NCBI GenBank assembly: GCA_029339505.1
Contig: JAQISU010000026.1
Span: 855,501 to 919,500, forward strand
Direction of reading: 5' to 3'
Origin: Unio delphinus
Taxonomy: Eukaryota; Mollusca; Bivalvia; Unionida; Unionidae
DNA length: 64,000 bases
Below the pieces are notes generated by a model that saw nothing but the letters and a program-made list of their open reading frames with translations, ran no database searches and was not told the origin of the DNA. Made by a program: the position numbers and the translations under genes. Positions within the stretch are counted from its first letter, which is position 1. Each line of letters starts with the position of its first letter. Shown piece by piece: positions 1 to 11,700 of this stretch.

Positions 1-499
1 TACAGTTAAGTATATATTATGCATACTATTATTTGTAAAGAATATAATATTATTGTGTCTAATTAAACATTTATTTTCCCTTGCTTTATTAGGTAATGAA
101 TTGAATGGCAGTGCAATGAAAACATCAGAAAAATGTCACAGAAGACATGGCCACAACTTCTACACCTGGGCCAACAATTCATAGGATTCAAATTCCTGCT
201 GTGTCTGATATAACCACATCAAAATCAGATATGGCATCTGTGTAAGTATTACTACATTTTTTAAAAATTTTATGTATATTTACTTGTTTACAAATATTTT
301 GGTAGATGCACATCTAAGGATTTATCTGGAAATGTATTATTCTATATTAGTTTAATATTTTGCAGTTGGTAAAGATTGTACATTTTGTTAAAATCTGGTT
401 TGTTTTATTTAGCAATAATATTTTTGTTGTAAATTGTTTGTTGGCATATGTCTATTTTTTGTTCTTTATATGTTGATATGTTCCTCATCATGCTGTATG

Positions 500-576
500 T
501 ATTTTAGTTAAAGGGCCTCAAGGGAGAATAGTCTTTGACTAAATTAGTCACCCCTTTAAATAAGTTATTATTATAA

Positions 577-609
<33 letters not shown>

Positions 610-611
610 TC
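500..611 (+). mobile_element. LINE 3' end with ATT-repeat tail
   Basis: A short 3' UTR-like segment (AGGGCCTCAAGGGAGAAT..., CACCCCTTTAAATAAG) runs into (TTA)n at 568-609. This tail type is common to CR1/L2-like LINEs. No coding sequence remains. Confidence 0.45.
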
Positions 612-1524
612 TTGAAGCATTATCATTCAGGTCATAATAACCAAGATAAATGATAATTTCTTTTGATACAAAACTAAAGATTCCCAAGTTCAACATTAGT
701 ATTTACACATTTCAAAATTTTATTTTAAGGGATTCAGTCTTGTCTGATGTTGATGGAAAAGTCGAAAAGTTTTATCAACCCATTTGAGAAAGTATACTAA
801 CAAAAAAAATTGTGATACATACATAAAAGTTAAGTATACTAAAAAAACAACCATTATGATACATGCATGATATATGTAACTAAACTAAAAGTAATGTATA
901 GTATTGTATTGGTATTTGTGGATGGTATTTGTGTATGAAACAGAAAGTTACTCCCACAAAAGCTTTCTTTTCTGTTTATTATCAAAAAAGTAAAAATTGT
1001 GTATTTACAATTTATCTTAAGTATAGTATCAATGCATAATTGAAATAATGAAGATATACTGGTTATCACAGAAAGAAAATGAATACATTGTATTATAAAT
1101 ACAAACCACACTGAGGCCATAGTTATGGTTTGTCCATTTAATACACATGGAGAGGGCAAGGGGGGTTTACCCAAATGCATATGCTTGTGTATGGGGGTGG
1201 GTGGTTTACTGATAATATACGTACACATATACCTCGATAGTAATTTGTCTAATATGTAACCTGCTTGACTGGGTTCAGTTGGTGTTTGAGTTTTAGTGGA
1301 CAATAGACAAACTTTTTAAAGTTATGCTGCTTATTTCTTTGATGCAGCCAGACATTCAACATTGGTGGACTATCTGTTACATTAAATACATATTATTGTT
1401 AATCCTTGATCTTTTCTGTGTGGATTAAATATTGGCTGTTTTACAGAATGGGGAAGGCAATCGCATGTATGCAAATGGTGTGTGTGTAAATAAAAAGTAT
1501 GCATGTGTACAGGGAGGGAGGGGT

Positions 1525-1675
1525 CAAGCTTTGCCCGATTTTTTGCACACATGTCCATAGTTGGAATCAGATTTTGTTTCTGGACTTTTTACTTTTTTGC
1601 TTACAATCTAATTCACATCGGTCTGAGCTATACACATACAGGTGAACAATTGCAAAAGTAGGATAAATTGGGGAT
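1525..1675 (+). repeat. Diverged fragment of the TTAA-flanked element family
   Basis: The stretch from GCCCGATTTTTTGC to AAAAGTAGGATAAATTGGGG parallels the interior of the elements at 43876 and 55712 (order of 'gcccat', 'gtccagattt', 'gtctgag', 'acaggtgaac', 'gcaaaaagtaggataa'). Ends are not preserved. Confidence 0.5.
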
Positions 1676-2770
1676 GGAAGTAAAAAGTGGCCAGGAGGAA
1701 AATGATGGGTCAGAAGAAGAAAAAACTCCCACTTTTACCCTTATGCCGAATGATGTTTCTAGCACACCTAGGTGTATATCTAATCAAGTCTCTTGGAAAC
1801 AGATGTATTTCAATGTATTCAAAATTAGTCCACAAATGCGCTCCCTACCCCCAGGTGACAAGGAAAAAAAATAGTATGGGTGGAATGAGTTGATTATTCT
1901 CTGCCTGTATAATGCTATTGTACATTGGCATTTTCATCGAAACAGATTAATGGGGATTTATAAATGTTAATAGTTCTCTGCATCTGAATCAATTTATTTA
2001 TTTAGTCATTTTACTTTGTTTCAGAAGTACAGCAGAACTGGAGAATTTCCAGAAGTTTGATTTTATTGTATGCCTCCAAAAGACATTCATATAAGCCATC
2101 AGCTTTCAGAGCTAGGAATCTGTTGGCAGCTCTTGATCATAACAAACATATTGACAGAGATGTGATTGTAAACACAGATGGAACAATAAGGTAATAAACT
2201 TTATTCTTGTTAACGTAATACCATATTTTCCCGCATATATCCCGCATACGCAGATAATCCGCACCCTCATATAGCCCGCGGGTTTGGGGGTTTTGTGTAA
2301 AAAATCGTTTGCATAACCCGCACCTTTGTATAACCCGCAACCATAGATTCATGAACTTTTATGTGTATGTTCACATTGTCTACCATTACTGTTTTTAGAA
2401 GGACCGAATTCGTCAATGCTCACACGTGGATGACGAACGATACTACAAATAATAAATTTTCACTCACCCGCCCAACATGCAAATTTGTATTTACGCTATC
2501 AAGTCAGTCTGCCCCGGTCCATAATCATCCCTCTGCATCAGTTGAAATTAGTCACCCTGCCTCCACTATATTCCGGCTGGCAGTCAGCAGATTTGAATTT
2601 TGAAGCCAGGTACTTGTGAGCCGGATATGAAATGGTGTGAGGTTCTGAGACTGAATGCCACAATTGTCAATTTCGATGTAGCTCGCATGACGCCATTTAC
2701 CGGTAACTATTCGGGCTCGGTACACAGTGCTTGTGCGCGTAGGCTGTCTATAGAAGCTGTGCCTCAACTA

Positions 2771-2979
2771 CAGGCTACATAAACACGGACATTTCTAAAT
2801 AATCTTGTATTCTTGTGAAGTGTAGATTCGAGTTTAAATAATTTCTTTCTAAACAGAAAGATTCGAGTTTAAATAGGGGGTTTTGTGTAAAAATGTTCTT
2901 GAAAGAAATTATTTAAACTCGAATGTACACTTCACAAGAATACAAGATTATTTAGAAATGTCCGTGTTTATGTAGCCTG
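2771..2979. repeat. Near-perfect 79-bp palindrome with 51-bp loop
   Basis: Arm 2771-2849 and arm 2901-2979 are reverse complements with one mismatch. Both begin CAGGCTACATAAACACGG on their own strand. The loop again contains GATTCGAGTTTAAATA. It is internal to the Tigger element and looks like an inverted duplication of its 5' untranslated part. Confidence 0.9.
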
Positions 2980-2982
2980 TAG

Positions 2983-3219
2983 CCGAAACGAAAGTCTTAC
3001 ACAGCCGACTTCAAGCTAACTGCCATTGCGTATGCTGAAGTGCATGGCAATAGAGCCACAGGCACAAAATTTGATATTGATGAGAGTGTAATCCAAGGTT
3101 GGAGAAAAGAAAAAGGAATGTTGGAGAAGATGAATCCACGAAAACGTGCTCGTCGCGGACCTAAAGCAAAATGGCCTCACCTTGAAGCTGACCTAAAATT
3201 AGGTAGTTATTTCACTTGA
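2983..3219 (+). pseudogene. Pogo/Tigger transposase N-terminal fragment
   Basis: Seventy-eight codons starting PKRKSYTADFKLTAIAYAEV and ending in TGA. The pattern, a basic KRKSYTADFKL start, then HGNRATGTKFDIDESVIQGW and a basic RKRARRGP stretch, is the first helix-turn-helix (psq/CENPB-N type) of Tigger/POGK-like transposases, which binds the terminal repeats. The expected initiator Met is replaced by TAG exactly where the palindrome arm ends (2979-2982). The second DNA-binding domain and the DDE catalytic domain are absent. Confidence 0.75.
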
Positions 3220-4369
3220 AAACAGAAAATATTGATTATGAAAACGTGACGGATACGAAATTTTAAGTTTTTATCCCAAAATGTTGATTTGGTCCCGATA
3301 CCATAAGTTGTTTTAAAGTCACCGTAGTAGCCATAATATCCAACCATAGCAAAACAAAACTAGAACAATATATAAGTTATGTAGTTATGTTTTTCAAACA
3401 ATATATTGAAATATTATTATGTGTAAAAAAAATTGTGATATAGCCCTGCACCCTTATATAACCCGCACCCCCCCCCCCTGCGGGGTTTGTAAAATCTGGT
3501 ATAACATGCGGGATATATGCGGGAAAATACGGTAATTCATCTTTGTTAAAATATTAATGCTTTACCTGAAAGCTGATAAACCATCTGTTTGTGGTACAAT
3601 TTTATCTTTTACAGAAGACATTTTTTAAAATAAATTTCAAAAACCAATTTTGTTTATAATTAGTCTAATGTAATTAGAAATATCTGTAAAGAATCTAAAC
3701 ATTTTTATGATATATGGGTAAGGTACAGATTTGCTATTTTAACATTTTCATCTGTAGCAAAATGATTTGTTACATGTAATTGTATGCAGTTTTTATTTGG
3801 ACTTTGAGAATTAAAAAAATATAAAATGACATTGTCAGTGAAATGTTTGCATTTTCTTGTCAGATACCAAAGGTAATTCAACAAAAAAGTGAGAGATGGT
3901 CTGCATACTCAAAGAAAGCTGATCAACAGTACCTGTATATTCCAGAAATAAATATGAAAATATTGAAATGAGGTTAGATGATAGAGTTGGCATGAACCAG
4001 CCAGTTCTTTTGGACATAAATGATCCTAGGTGAATATCTGATGTACTTGCTCCAATACCACCACCACCTACAGAAGAGATTGTTACAAAGCAGAAATCTC
4101 ATTTTAAGTTAAAATGATTTAGGCCTTTTAGTCAGGTAACACCTGTTGATATCAAATTGTTATGGAGAGACTATTCTAGTGATTGTATGGTAAGAAATGA
4201 TCCCTACCATGGACCCATATAGACTTTGACTAAGTCTTTCTTGAAGTGCCTACCATGAGCTGAAGTCCAGCATCTGTTTGATTTCCAAGTAGCAGTATAT
4301 CTTCAGACCACTGTTGATTATGTTCTTAAAGCTTTTAAAAAAAACATGCATTTGAACAACAAGATGTAA

Positions 4370-4873
4370 GACCTTTTCTAACTTTTCATACCCATTGCAT
4401 TTATACTTGTCTTATATGTATGTTTAGATTGAGGTAAATGCAGCGTATTTTGGCCATATGATGTATAAAAAAGCACAGCTGAGGCTATACATTGTAAATC
4501 ATTTAATCTTATAGAAGTAACAAGATTAAAATCATGTAATTACAAGTCTGTATTATTGCATAATAAAGTACTTTTTAATAATTTTATTTTCTAAATGTTT
4601 TGTGTAAATTTGCAGTCAGAAAGATTTCTAGTATACTTTGAAAAAGAAAAAAATGTACATTGGAGCAAATGACTTCAATTCATACTCTTTATCTTGATTT
4701 AATTGCTCCCGCTAAACATGCCATTAAAGGTTCACATACAGTTTTAAACTGATTTTATAAAGAAAATAATGCTGTTAACTTCTGTCTTTTTTTAGTTAAA
4801 AAAATAAATAAATTAGAAATGATATTCACCGACTATATTTGTTTACAAATTACTATTTAGATACTGGTGTTGA
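4370..4873. other. AT-rich stretch without gene
   Basis: Follows the pseudogene stop. Only A/T-rich sequence; no open frame or repeat I can support. Confidence 0.5.
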
Positions 4874-5177
4874 CCGTTCCAGTGGCCTAGTGTTAAGAGC
4901 ATCCACCTCATATGCAAGAGGTTGGGGTCCTTGATCCCTGGCCAAGTCATACCAAACACATAAAAATGGTATTAACAGCTGCCTCATTTGGTGCTCAGCA
5001 TTAAGATGTTAGTGTATGGACTGGTTGTCCTACTGTCAGGATAATGTAACTGGGTGGGATGTCATGCTACATGTCTGCGGCATGATGCCTCAGTGCTAGA
5101 CATCACTATAAACTGCCACACTTCAAACATCATAGCAATATGACTAAAAAAATGTTCAAGGTATGTTAAAAATCCAA
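4874..5177 (+). mobile_element. tRNA-derived SINE, family Y
   Basis: The head GTTCCAGTGGCCTAGTGTTA... is tRNA-like, with an A box (TAGTGTTAAGAGC) and a B box (GGTCCTTGATCC). The body (GGATAATGTAACTGGGTGGG, CATGCTACATGTCTGC) matches the reverse complement of 60481-60775, showing a repeat family. Pol III promoter elements are degenerate. Confidence 0.75.
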
Positions 5178-5446
5178 ATCACACACACTGTTACAATTTT
5201 GAAACAGAATTTGGCATATTTTCATCACTGTATAGTAGACCCAATTTCATGAACTTGAGCAGTGATATATTGTTGCAAACAGGGTTAATGGTCAATTAGC
5301 AATTAAAACACCCCTGTGAATGTGTAAGAGTTTGTTTGTGTAGGCTAATTAGTATCAACACTGGTAGCATGACCCCTGCATTCCTGAATTTGATATGTAT
5401 ATCTGAGCCAGTTTTGCATTGTACTTTGTACATTATATATACTAAT

Positions 5447-5448
<2 letters not shown>

Positions 5449-5483
<35 letters not shown>
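5449..5483 (+). repeat. (GT)n microsatellite
   Basis: Uninterrupted GT dinucleotides for about 35 bases. The flanks (5178-5770) hold no other supported feature. Confidence 0.95.
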
Positions 5484-5484
<1 letters not shown>

Positions 5485-5770
5485 CTAGCTACCCTAATTT
5501 TAAAAGAAATGCAATAGGAAACATACATGGGGGTGAGGGCATGGGCTTAATTTCAATATTTGTTTCTCTGCAGTAGTTTGTTTAGGTGATGTACTAAAGT
5601 TTGGCATTGAGTAAATGGTAATCACTTTTGTCAAAAGCATAAAAAACAAGCACAAGATACTAAAACATCAATGTAATTTCTATAGAACTGTCTATTATTT
5701 TGGAATGGGATGTCTGTAATCAATCTGTTATAGTAATGGTACACTAGTTTCACATATAAAATGTCTCTGA

Positions 5771-5974
5771 GAGACAAAGAGAAAGGAAGAACGGAGGCAG
5801 ACATTAGACGGACTGGAGGCAATTGGACTACCAGTCCAGAGAAAGATCATACAGATGAGTAGGAACACAGGACAGGAGGAAAATCAATTACAGTCAGATG
5901 ATAAAATAGGCCATAACTTGGTTGAGTTAAAGACGAGTGATAGGGTTTTAATTCGAGATTTATTTGAGAGATGA
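5771..5974 (+). other. Orphan exon-like open frame, 67 codons
   Basis: Open from GAG at 5771 to TGA at 5972-5974, without an early ATG. It reads ETKRKEERRQTLDGLEAIG, LPVQRKIIQMSRNTGQEENQ, then DKIGHNLVELKTSDRVLIRD. The composition is polar and coding-like, preceded by an AG (TGTCTCTGAG). AATAAA occurs at 6163-6168. It may be a last exon of an unseen plus-strand gene or a transposon remnant; a chance frame remains possible. Confidence 0.3.
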
Positions 5975-7488
5975 CTGTTATTTAATGATATTAAATTGTT
6001 GTTTATTTGACTTTCACATTTTGTGTATTCATTAATTTAACTGTCGGCACCACTGACTTGGAGCTCTGAGCATTGCATCTCTCTATCACTACTTCCTCAT
6101 AAAAACAAGCCGGGAGGTCTTTTGTAATAATTTAAATAATATTGGGAGCACCCCATCCAACCTAAATAAAACGGAAAATCTCTATATATTATACGCCGTA
6201 ATTATTCTTAGATGATATCCTTCATTTTTATGCCTGACTGTACTCTTAAATTAAAGTTATGTCTGTACATGCACATTTGTACATATACAAGTTTAGTACA
6301 TTTCATAATATATAACAGTTTTACAGTGTATGCAGTTGTGTACATTCATCTGGGTATTTATATAAACGGTATATTTCTATGGTAAATGAACACATTTAAA
6401 AAACTGAAAATTTGATGCATTTAATCGGTGTCAAGTATATTTGATTTAGTTGTAATAAGACGGCTGATGATGCACATATTATGTGATATAAGCATTCAAT
6501 GTTGCTTTTGATGAACTTATATTTAAGTCTTAAAAACCTTTTTCTGTTTCCAGGGACAATTTTTTTCACATGTAATTGAAATTAATGAGCAGTATCTGGA
6601 TAGAACAGTATCCTAGTGTTTGTAGTTCTGTTGATATTTACAAGCCAATCTTTATTCATGAAACATTGCAACAAGTTTTGCTCTCTCAACTCATTACTAT
6701 GCGTTATTTATCATTTAACTTAATGTGTTACTGTATATGCACAATTAAAATCATGTTCACCAGTGTACTTTTGTTGTTTACATCCTTTGCATCCCAAGAC
6801 AATGCTAGTCAACTTCAATTCATGTTTTCAATAAGCAGTCTCCTCACAGTTGCTTTCAAAACATAGCCATACATATAATCATTCTTTAGTGGGTAGGTAG
6901 CTAAAACAATGTTTAACAAAACTTGTTCATGCAAAATAAAAATTGCATACTACAAAAGAAATGCTTTATACAACTTAAAATAAACATAAATTTCATTATT
7001 CACACATCATATCATTGGATAGATCACCCAAGTCTTCCTTGAGTAAATCCAAAATGGTACTGGCCAAGATTATTTATCCATTATACGCCATACACAACAG
7101 CTTGGAATGACATGTCTGTTGCCATTACTTAGGTATCTATTAAGTCCATAAAATAAATTGCCTATTAGCAGTATGCCATTTCCCCCGGTGGTATTATCTT
7201 CTTCTGCTGCCTTTTAATAGTGGTTCTGATTACAATAATACAAATTATCACATTTTTAGTTGGTTGATCTTACAATGTAACACAATCTCACAAACACGAC
7301 AAGTAAACACTTTCAAGAATCGCCCCTTAAAGGAACCTCTTATTGTCAGGATTTTCCATCGTATTGACTTTTTTGCCTACTTCTTGTAATTTATCATATA
7401 CAATGAGAAATCTATAAGCAATACATATATTGTGGGTGACTATAAAGAACTAAGGAGAAGGACAGACGAAGAATAGGGCAATAATTAC
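5975..7488. other. Intergenic or intronic AT-rich sequence
   Basis: No supported gene, repeat or RNA. Short frames (for example 6576-6866) show no family features. Confidence 0.4.
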
Positions 7489-7494
7489 TCAAAA

Positions 7495-7620
7495 GCAAAA
7501 CATATGCTTACCTCGACGTCACGTGACACTGCGACTACGGAGAATATCGGTAAATTCCGTTTCTGCATAATTAATTAGCAATCCGTACAGAAAATCGTTA
7601 TATTTTCATTGATTAAACTT
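7495..7620 (-). promoter_or_regulatory. CpG-dense island-like patch, possible first exon and promoter
   Basis: About seven CpG within 60 bases (7509-7570) in a window where CpG is scarce. It includes GACGTCACGTGAC, a CRE-like half joined to an E-box (CACGTG). On the minus strand an ATG opens MQKRNLPIFSVVAVSRDVE followed at once by a donor-like GTAAGC. This could be the first exon of a gene running left out of the window. Evidence is composition and one donor only. Confidence 0.25.
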
Positions 7621-7763
7621 ACAGATGTACATTTTTTGAAACTGAATGACCTGTAATTACTCATTATTTCTACTATACTTTTCATAATATCATGCATTTG
7701 CAAGAACAAAAAAGTCAAAAATCTTAGGCTGTATGCCTTTAATTTTGTATACTTGTGTCTCTA

Positions 7764-7766
<3 letters not shown>

Positions 7767-7840
<74 letters not shown>
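7767..7840. repeat. (AT)37 microsatellite
   Basis: Perfect alternating AT for 74 bases, just downstream (minus strand) of the predicted last exon stop. Confidence 0.97.
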
Positions 7841-7842
<2 letters not shown>

Positions 7843-7888
7843 AACCATGCTTCTACAATATATTACATATAATATTTGTTTTTAAAAT

Positions 7889-8079
7889 TTACAACTTTGG
7901 AATAAATTTAGTATATTGAGTAACATTACATTTATATACCGTAATCCAATTATTTGGTAAAAATGTCTGCTTTATCACAAAATTAAATATGTGTGTTTTT
8001 TTAACACAATAAATGTCACACTGCTTCCGTTGTTTAATGTTTTTAAATAGCTTTGTGCCAGAATGATTTACAGCTCTTG
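7889..8079 (-). CDS. Exon H, probable terminal coding exon (phase 1 to stop)
   Basis: After the acceptor GATAACCTGTGACAG the frame is open for 62 codons to TAA at 7889-7891. Its start phase matches exon G and the joined codon is Ala. It reads ARAVNHSGTKLFKNIKQRK and continues with hydrophobic and basic residues. No canonical AATAAA is visible soon after the stop, where a long AT repeat begins, so this is the least certain exon. A different last exon left of the window is the alternative. Confidence 0.42.
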
Positions 8080-8196
8080 CTGTCACAGGTTATCATCAAA
8101 AAAGACATAATACAAGGGTTTTACACAAATATTTCCACTGTGCCATTATTTGCATAAATTGTTCTAAACCTGAACTTGGAAACGTTTTTTTTGTAC

Positions 8197-8271
8197 AAAC
8201 CTATTATGAGAGACCACCTGTCTTGAGACTGCTTTTTGTTTGAAGAAGGGGTGGTCTCTCATAACAGGTTT

Positions 8272-8272
<1 letters not shown>
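8197..8272. repeat. Short snap-back inverted repeat
   Basis: AAACCTATTATGAGAGACCA... (8197-8218) and its complement (8250-8272) differ at one base and are separated by about 31 bases, making a hairpin within the intron between exons G and H. A (TG)13 repeat follows at 8277-8302. Confidence 0.8.
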
Positions 8273-8312
<40 letters not shown>

Positions 8313-8477
8313 TATATCTCTTGTACATATAGAGTAAAATTTTGTAATGCAAAAAAATTAAATCTTTCAGTTTATCATGCACTGGAATTGTTTTTAAATG
8401 GGACAAAAATCTGAGACAATTCAAGACTGCAGTTATCTTGAAATAACAAATTATACCAAAAATGTTTGTAATTATAC

Positions 8478-8720
8478 CTTTAAGAAGCTTATCATTTGGA
8501 GCCTTTCTTGATCTTGCCATGTTTTCCTTTGATGATAACATCTCAAAGGATTCACTAAGTCGCATGTGAGTTTCCTTACCCATGTTGGCATGGATTTCAT
8601 CATCAAAATAAAATTCTTCCACTTCCTGTGAACCAATCTGCTTAACCTTTTCTTTATATTCTTTCACTTTAAATTTGCGTTTAGATTTTTTCTTTTCTAC
8701 TTCTCTTTGATAAGTTGAAT
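8478..8720 (-). CDS. Exon G of the minus-strand gene (phase 1 to 1)
   Basis: The longest middle exon (243 bp), with acceptor TTATTCATTTTCAG and donor TTAAAG|GTATAA. It starts with a strongly basic stretch (EVEKKKSKRKFKVKEYKEKV), which could be a nuclear-localisation or membrane/RNA-contacting patch, followed by an acidic part (QEVEEFYFDDEIHANMG) and SFEMLSSKENMARSRKAPND. Reading past the donor gives intron-like sequence with a TG repeat, supporting the exon end. Confidence 0.66.
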
Positions 8721-11700
8721 CTGAAAATGAATAACATTGAAACATGTATACAGCATTCCCTAGCTAAAATGAACCAGTAGTACCTATTCAACACTATAAG
8801 AAAAATGGTTTAACATAGGCAACTCAATAAACATGCATACCAAGAGCAGTTCTATGGAACATGGTATCTCACCTGTGTACCATTTTATAATTGAAAACAT
8901 TTACATGGACAGTAAAACCTCTTACGACTTAAATTTATGGGGACCAAATTAAGTTTGTAAGGGTTTGACATAATTGTTGACATGCTGCGTCTGCTACTCA
9001 CAAAGCACAACAAACATATTGACTAAACTGCGGGGCAATTCATAATATCAGTAGTATCATAATATCAGTTTTGTATGTTTGTTAGTGATCAAGATCAAAG
9101 GTGAATATGCCAAATGACTTTGTTGTCCTCGCATCACATGTGCAACACATGAAATTTTTATCAAACATTTATAGATGCAAAAGGATAGTCATGTGGGATA
9201 GAAGACATAAACCTAGTTCAGTAATCAACAAAACCGCTATTATAATACAACACTGCATGGATACAGTACAGATGCAATGCAGAAATGACATGGGTATGAT
9301 GTGGGTACAAACACATCACTGACCATGTAAACATCCATCACCTACTGACCACTGCCATGATTTGCACCAATGCATATGTGGTAAACAAGCAGACCACTAT
9401 TAATGGAATTTTATTACAGACACTGAGAAGGCATAGTATAATCAGTGCACTGACTAGGCACAACATAATTCGTAGATTAATGGGTTTGTGAGCTCGGTAT
9501 TCAAACTCCATTTCTTCCTGGATTTCATTTACTTTTTACATCTTCTGCCACCACTCTTGACTTCTTAAATACCCTTAGTTTTACAATAAGCATCTACTGA
9601 AATCATTGCAAGTATTATAAACTTATTTACTGGCTCTGAAAGATTATCTTTGATTTCGGATATTCTTTTTTCAAGATCTGACATTTTTATCATTTCATCA
9701 CTGACCTGAACACTCTCAATTATAGAGTGCAGACCTTTTTGTGTCAATATCAGATGTTTCTATAGACTTAATTGTATCATTTTAGACTGTGGATATTTCT
9801 GGTTGATACCTGATGTTTCATACAGATTAGTAAATTTGTGAGCATTGAATATCTGATATAATCTAGTTGAGCTGGTTCCATATATTTATTGGATTTCTTG
9901 CATAGGGATGGAACCAAGTAGGAACTTTATTTCCACATAGTCCATGGTGGAAAGTCTGCTTGTTTTTTAGGGAGCATTTGTACATTGTGTGTTTACCATG
10001 GACATTACTCATACTGCATGTAAATCCATTAACCCCTGTTATGGACATCCTGGTCGCAATCGGGTTAGAAATTATAAATCAATGAATGAACTGAGTAAGA
10101 TTTATGGACTTTTTATCTTGTTTATGCATTTCGTTACTGAAAATGGCAGGGGGGTACAAACAAACGGGGATATAGACTCAGACTATAATTACTCAACAGG
10201 CTGACCTTGTTTAGATGCAACAAAGTGTACACTCTTCCATCCAAGAAACACTTTCTTTACTTGTACAAATGACATACAATCATATGAATATCTTCTGAAG
10301 ATAAAAAAAAAAATGTCAGGCAAACATGTTCCTGGAGTCGATATGCTGGTTCAACAAATTTGCTGGGAAATGTCACCAAAATGGATTCAGCAGTGAATTT
10401 CACTTCACTGTTGTAAAGGCAGTCTTTGGGTTATTTTACACGTTACAGTGTATAATTTTGTCTGGTGTGTTCACTTTCTATGCAACAATTTTAAGCTGGC
10501 CTTGATCTGGATGGTGCACATCTTTGGTATGGTCCCAATCATTGATTTCTATCTTGCTCCAAGTAGATTATATCTGAGTGTTTATGAGGATATGGTAACA
10601 AAATTTATAAGTAGATATTTGTTGACAAGTGGAACAAAATTACGGATGATGTTAGGATCTGCTGTCATCTCATCAACCACCCCTTAAGTGAATTCTACAA
10701 CATCATGATGATGTGGGTGCTGAGAATCCATCACACTGTGTATAATAAATCTTAAATACCAAAGCCAAAGACAGTTACATACCCACCCAGATTGAAGTTG
10801 ATTCCCTTCAAACTGAATTTAATATCTGGTGATTAATGAATTTGATATTTCAGACAAATGCCAATGTTAGTTTTGTTCATATGTGTTATCTGTTGTTGCA
10901 TTGATCATTATTATCACCACAATTTGACCCCATCTACCATTATTTCTGGTTATGATAAACAAGCATGATCAGGACTTGTGCACTTTTAAGATGTGGCATT
11001 TAGATCTAACAAAATCATTGTCAGTTTACCTTTTGGTAAGGTTACCATGTAAGTTTCTTCCTTTACTTTGCTGATTAATATTCCTTGAATTTGGTTCCAT
11101 GAAGTTACTAAGTGGGGTGGTGGGGGAATATCTGCAACCTTAACACCCACATATTGTTTTCATCTCTGTATTAGCGGTGTCAATGTAGTTGTTGATAAGC
11201 TTAACCAACACATCAGTGTCTCTCATTCTCCAAATTTCATTGATTTTGCTAGATTCTTAATTAACAGGAAGAACCTGATATAAAGGGATTTCAATATTTG
11301 AACCAATGATGCTTTTCCACTATCAGATATGACCAGCATTACTAAAAAGTAGAAAAACCATTAAACTACTTTTTCTCAAAAACTGCATCTCAAAATTTGA
11401 CAAAATTTTACAGAAAATATTATGGCATATGTAAATATATATGGCTTATCAAAATTGTTCACATATCCAGTTTTATTTATTAAAAGTACAAACAAAATAC
11501 TTTTAGTGACTGACCATAAAAGTAGCAAAATACTTTTTGTGACTGACCAATCAGATGTTATGGGAAGATCTTAGTATCAGGCTTGATATAACTTACATGT
11601 TTTAGCTAAAATGCATCAAATGTTCGAAAATCATGATAAGGAGTATGGTACGTAACAGTTTTCTGACAACTTTCTTTGTCATATTTTATGGCCATATGTC

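Larger units (their letters stand above)
2221..3532 (+). mobile_element. Tigger/pogo-like DNA transposon, defective
   Basis: TA target duplications (2219-2220 and 3533-3534) flank terminal inverted repeats CCRTATTTTCCCGCATATAT that match at 26 of the outer 27 bases. Subterminal copies of 'TATAACCCGCAC' lie at both ends. A transposase N-terminal fragment (2983-3219) gives the strand. A long palindrome (2771-2979) has destroyed the expected start of the transposase. The catalytic part is missing. Inserted in an intron of the pseudogene 147-4369. Confidence 0.85.
147..4369 (+). pseudogene. Decayed three-exon gene of an uncharacterised multicopy invertebrate family
   Basis: Exon 1 (147-241) starts ATG GCC ACA, reads MATTSTPGPTIHRIQIPAV and ends at a perfect donor GTAAGT in phase 2. 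Exon 2 (2025-2190) follows TTACTTTGTTTCAG, reads STAELENFQKFDFIVCLQK, then shifts one frame into SYKPSAFRARNLLAALDHN; donor GTAATA. Exon 3 (3864-4369) follows ATTTTCTTGTCAG and holds recognisable pieces: ERWSAYSKKADQQYLYIPEI, DRVGMNQPVLLDINDPR, LAPIPPPPTEEIV, QVTPVDIKLLWRDYSSDC, VYLQTTVDYVLKAFKKNM. It contains several in-frame stops (TAA, TGA, TAG) and at least two frameshifts, so it is not functional. I recall similar RARN..LD and APIPPPPTE motifs in repeated, unnamed genes of cnidarians and molluscs; their role is unknown to me. Tigger 2221-3532 lies in the second intron. Confidence 0.55.

Noticed and set aside
854..1303. 149-residue minus-strand open frame
   Set aside because: Composition of translated AT-rich spacer; no motif, no splice context, no known family.
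4874..4960. Functional tRNA gene
   Set aside because: A and B boxes are present, but the stem arms do not fold into a cloverleaf; the downstream body is a repeat.
7767..7840. Origin or regulatory element in the (AT)n tract
   Set aside because: Simple microsatellite; no further structure.
8164..8745. Single 193-residue minus-strand protein
   Set aside because: Only 8478-8720 is exon-like; the rest reads through a donor, a TG repeat and a hairpin.
9565..9747. Coiled-coil-like minus frame (VSDEMIKMSDLEKRISEIK) as another exon
   Set aside because: Possible splice sites are phase 0-0 and do not fit the phase-1 chain; no independent support.
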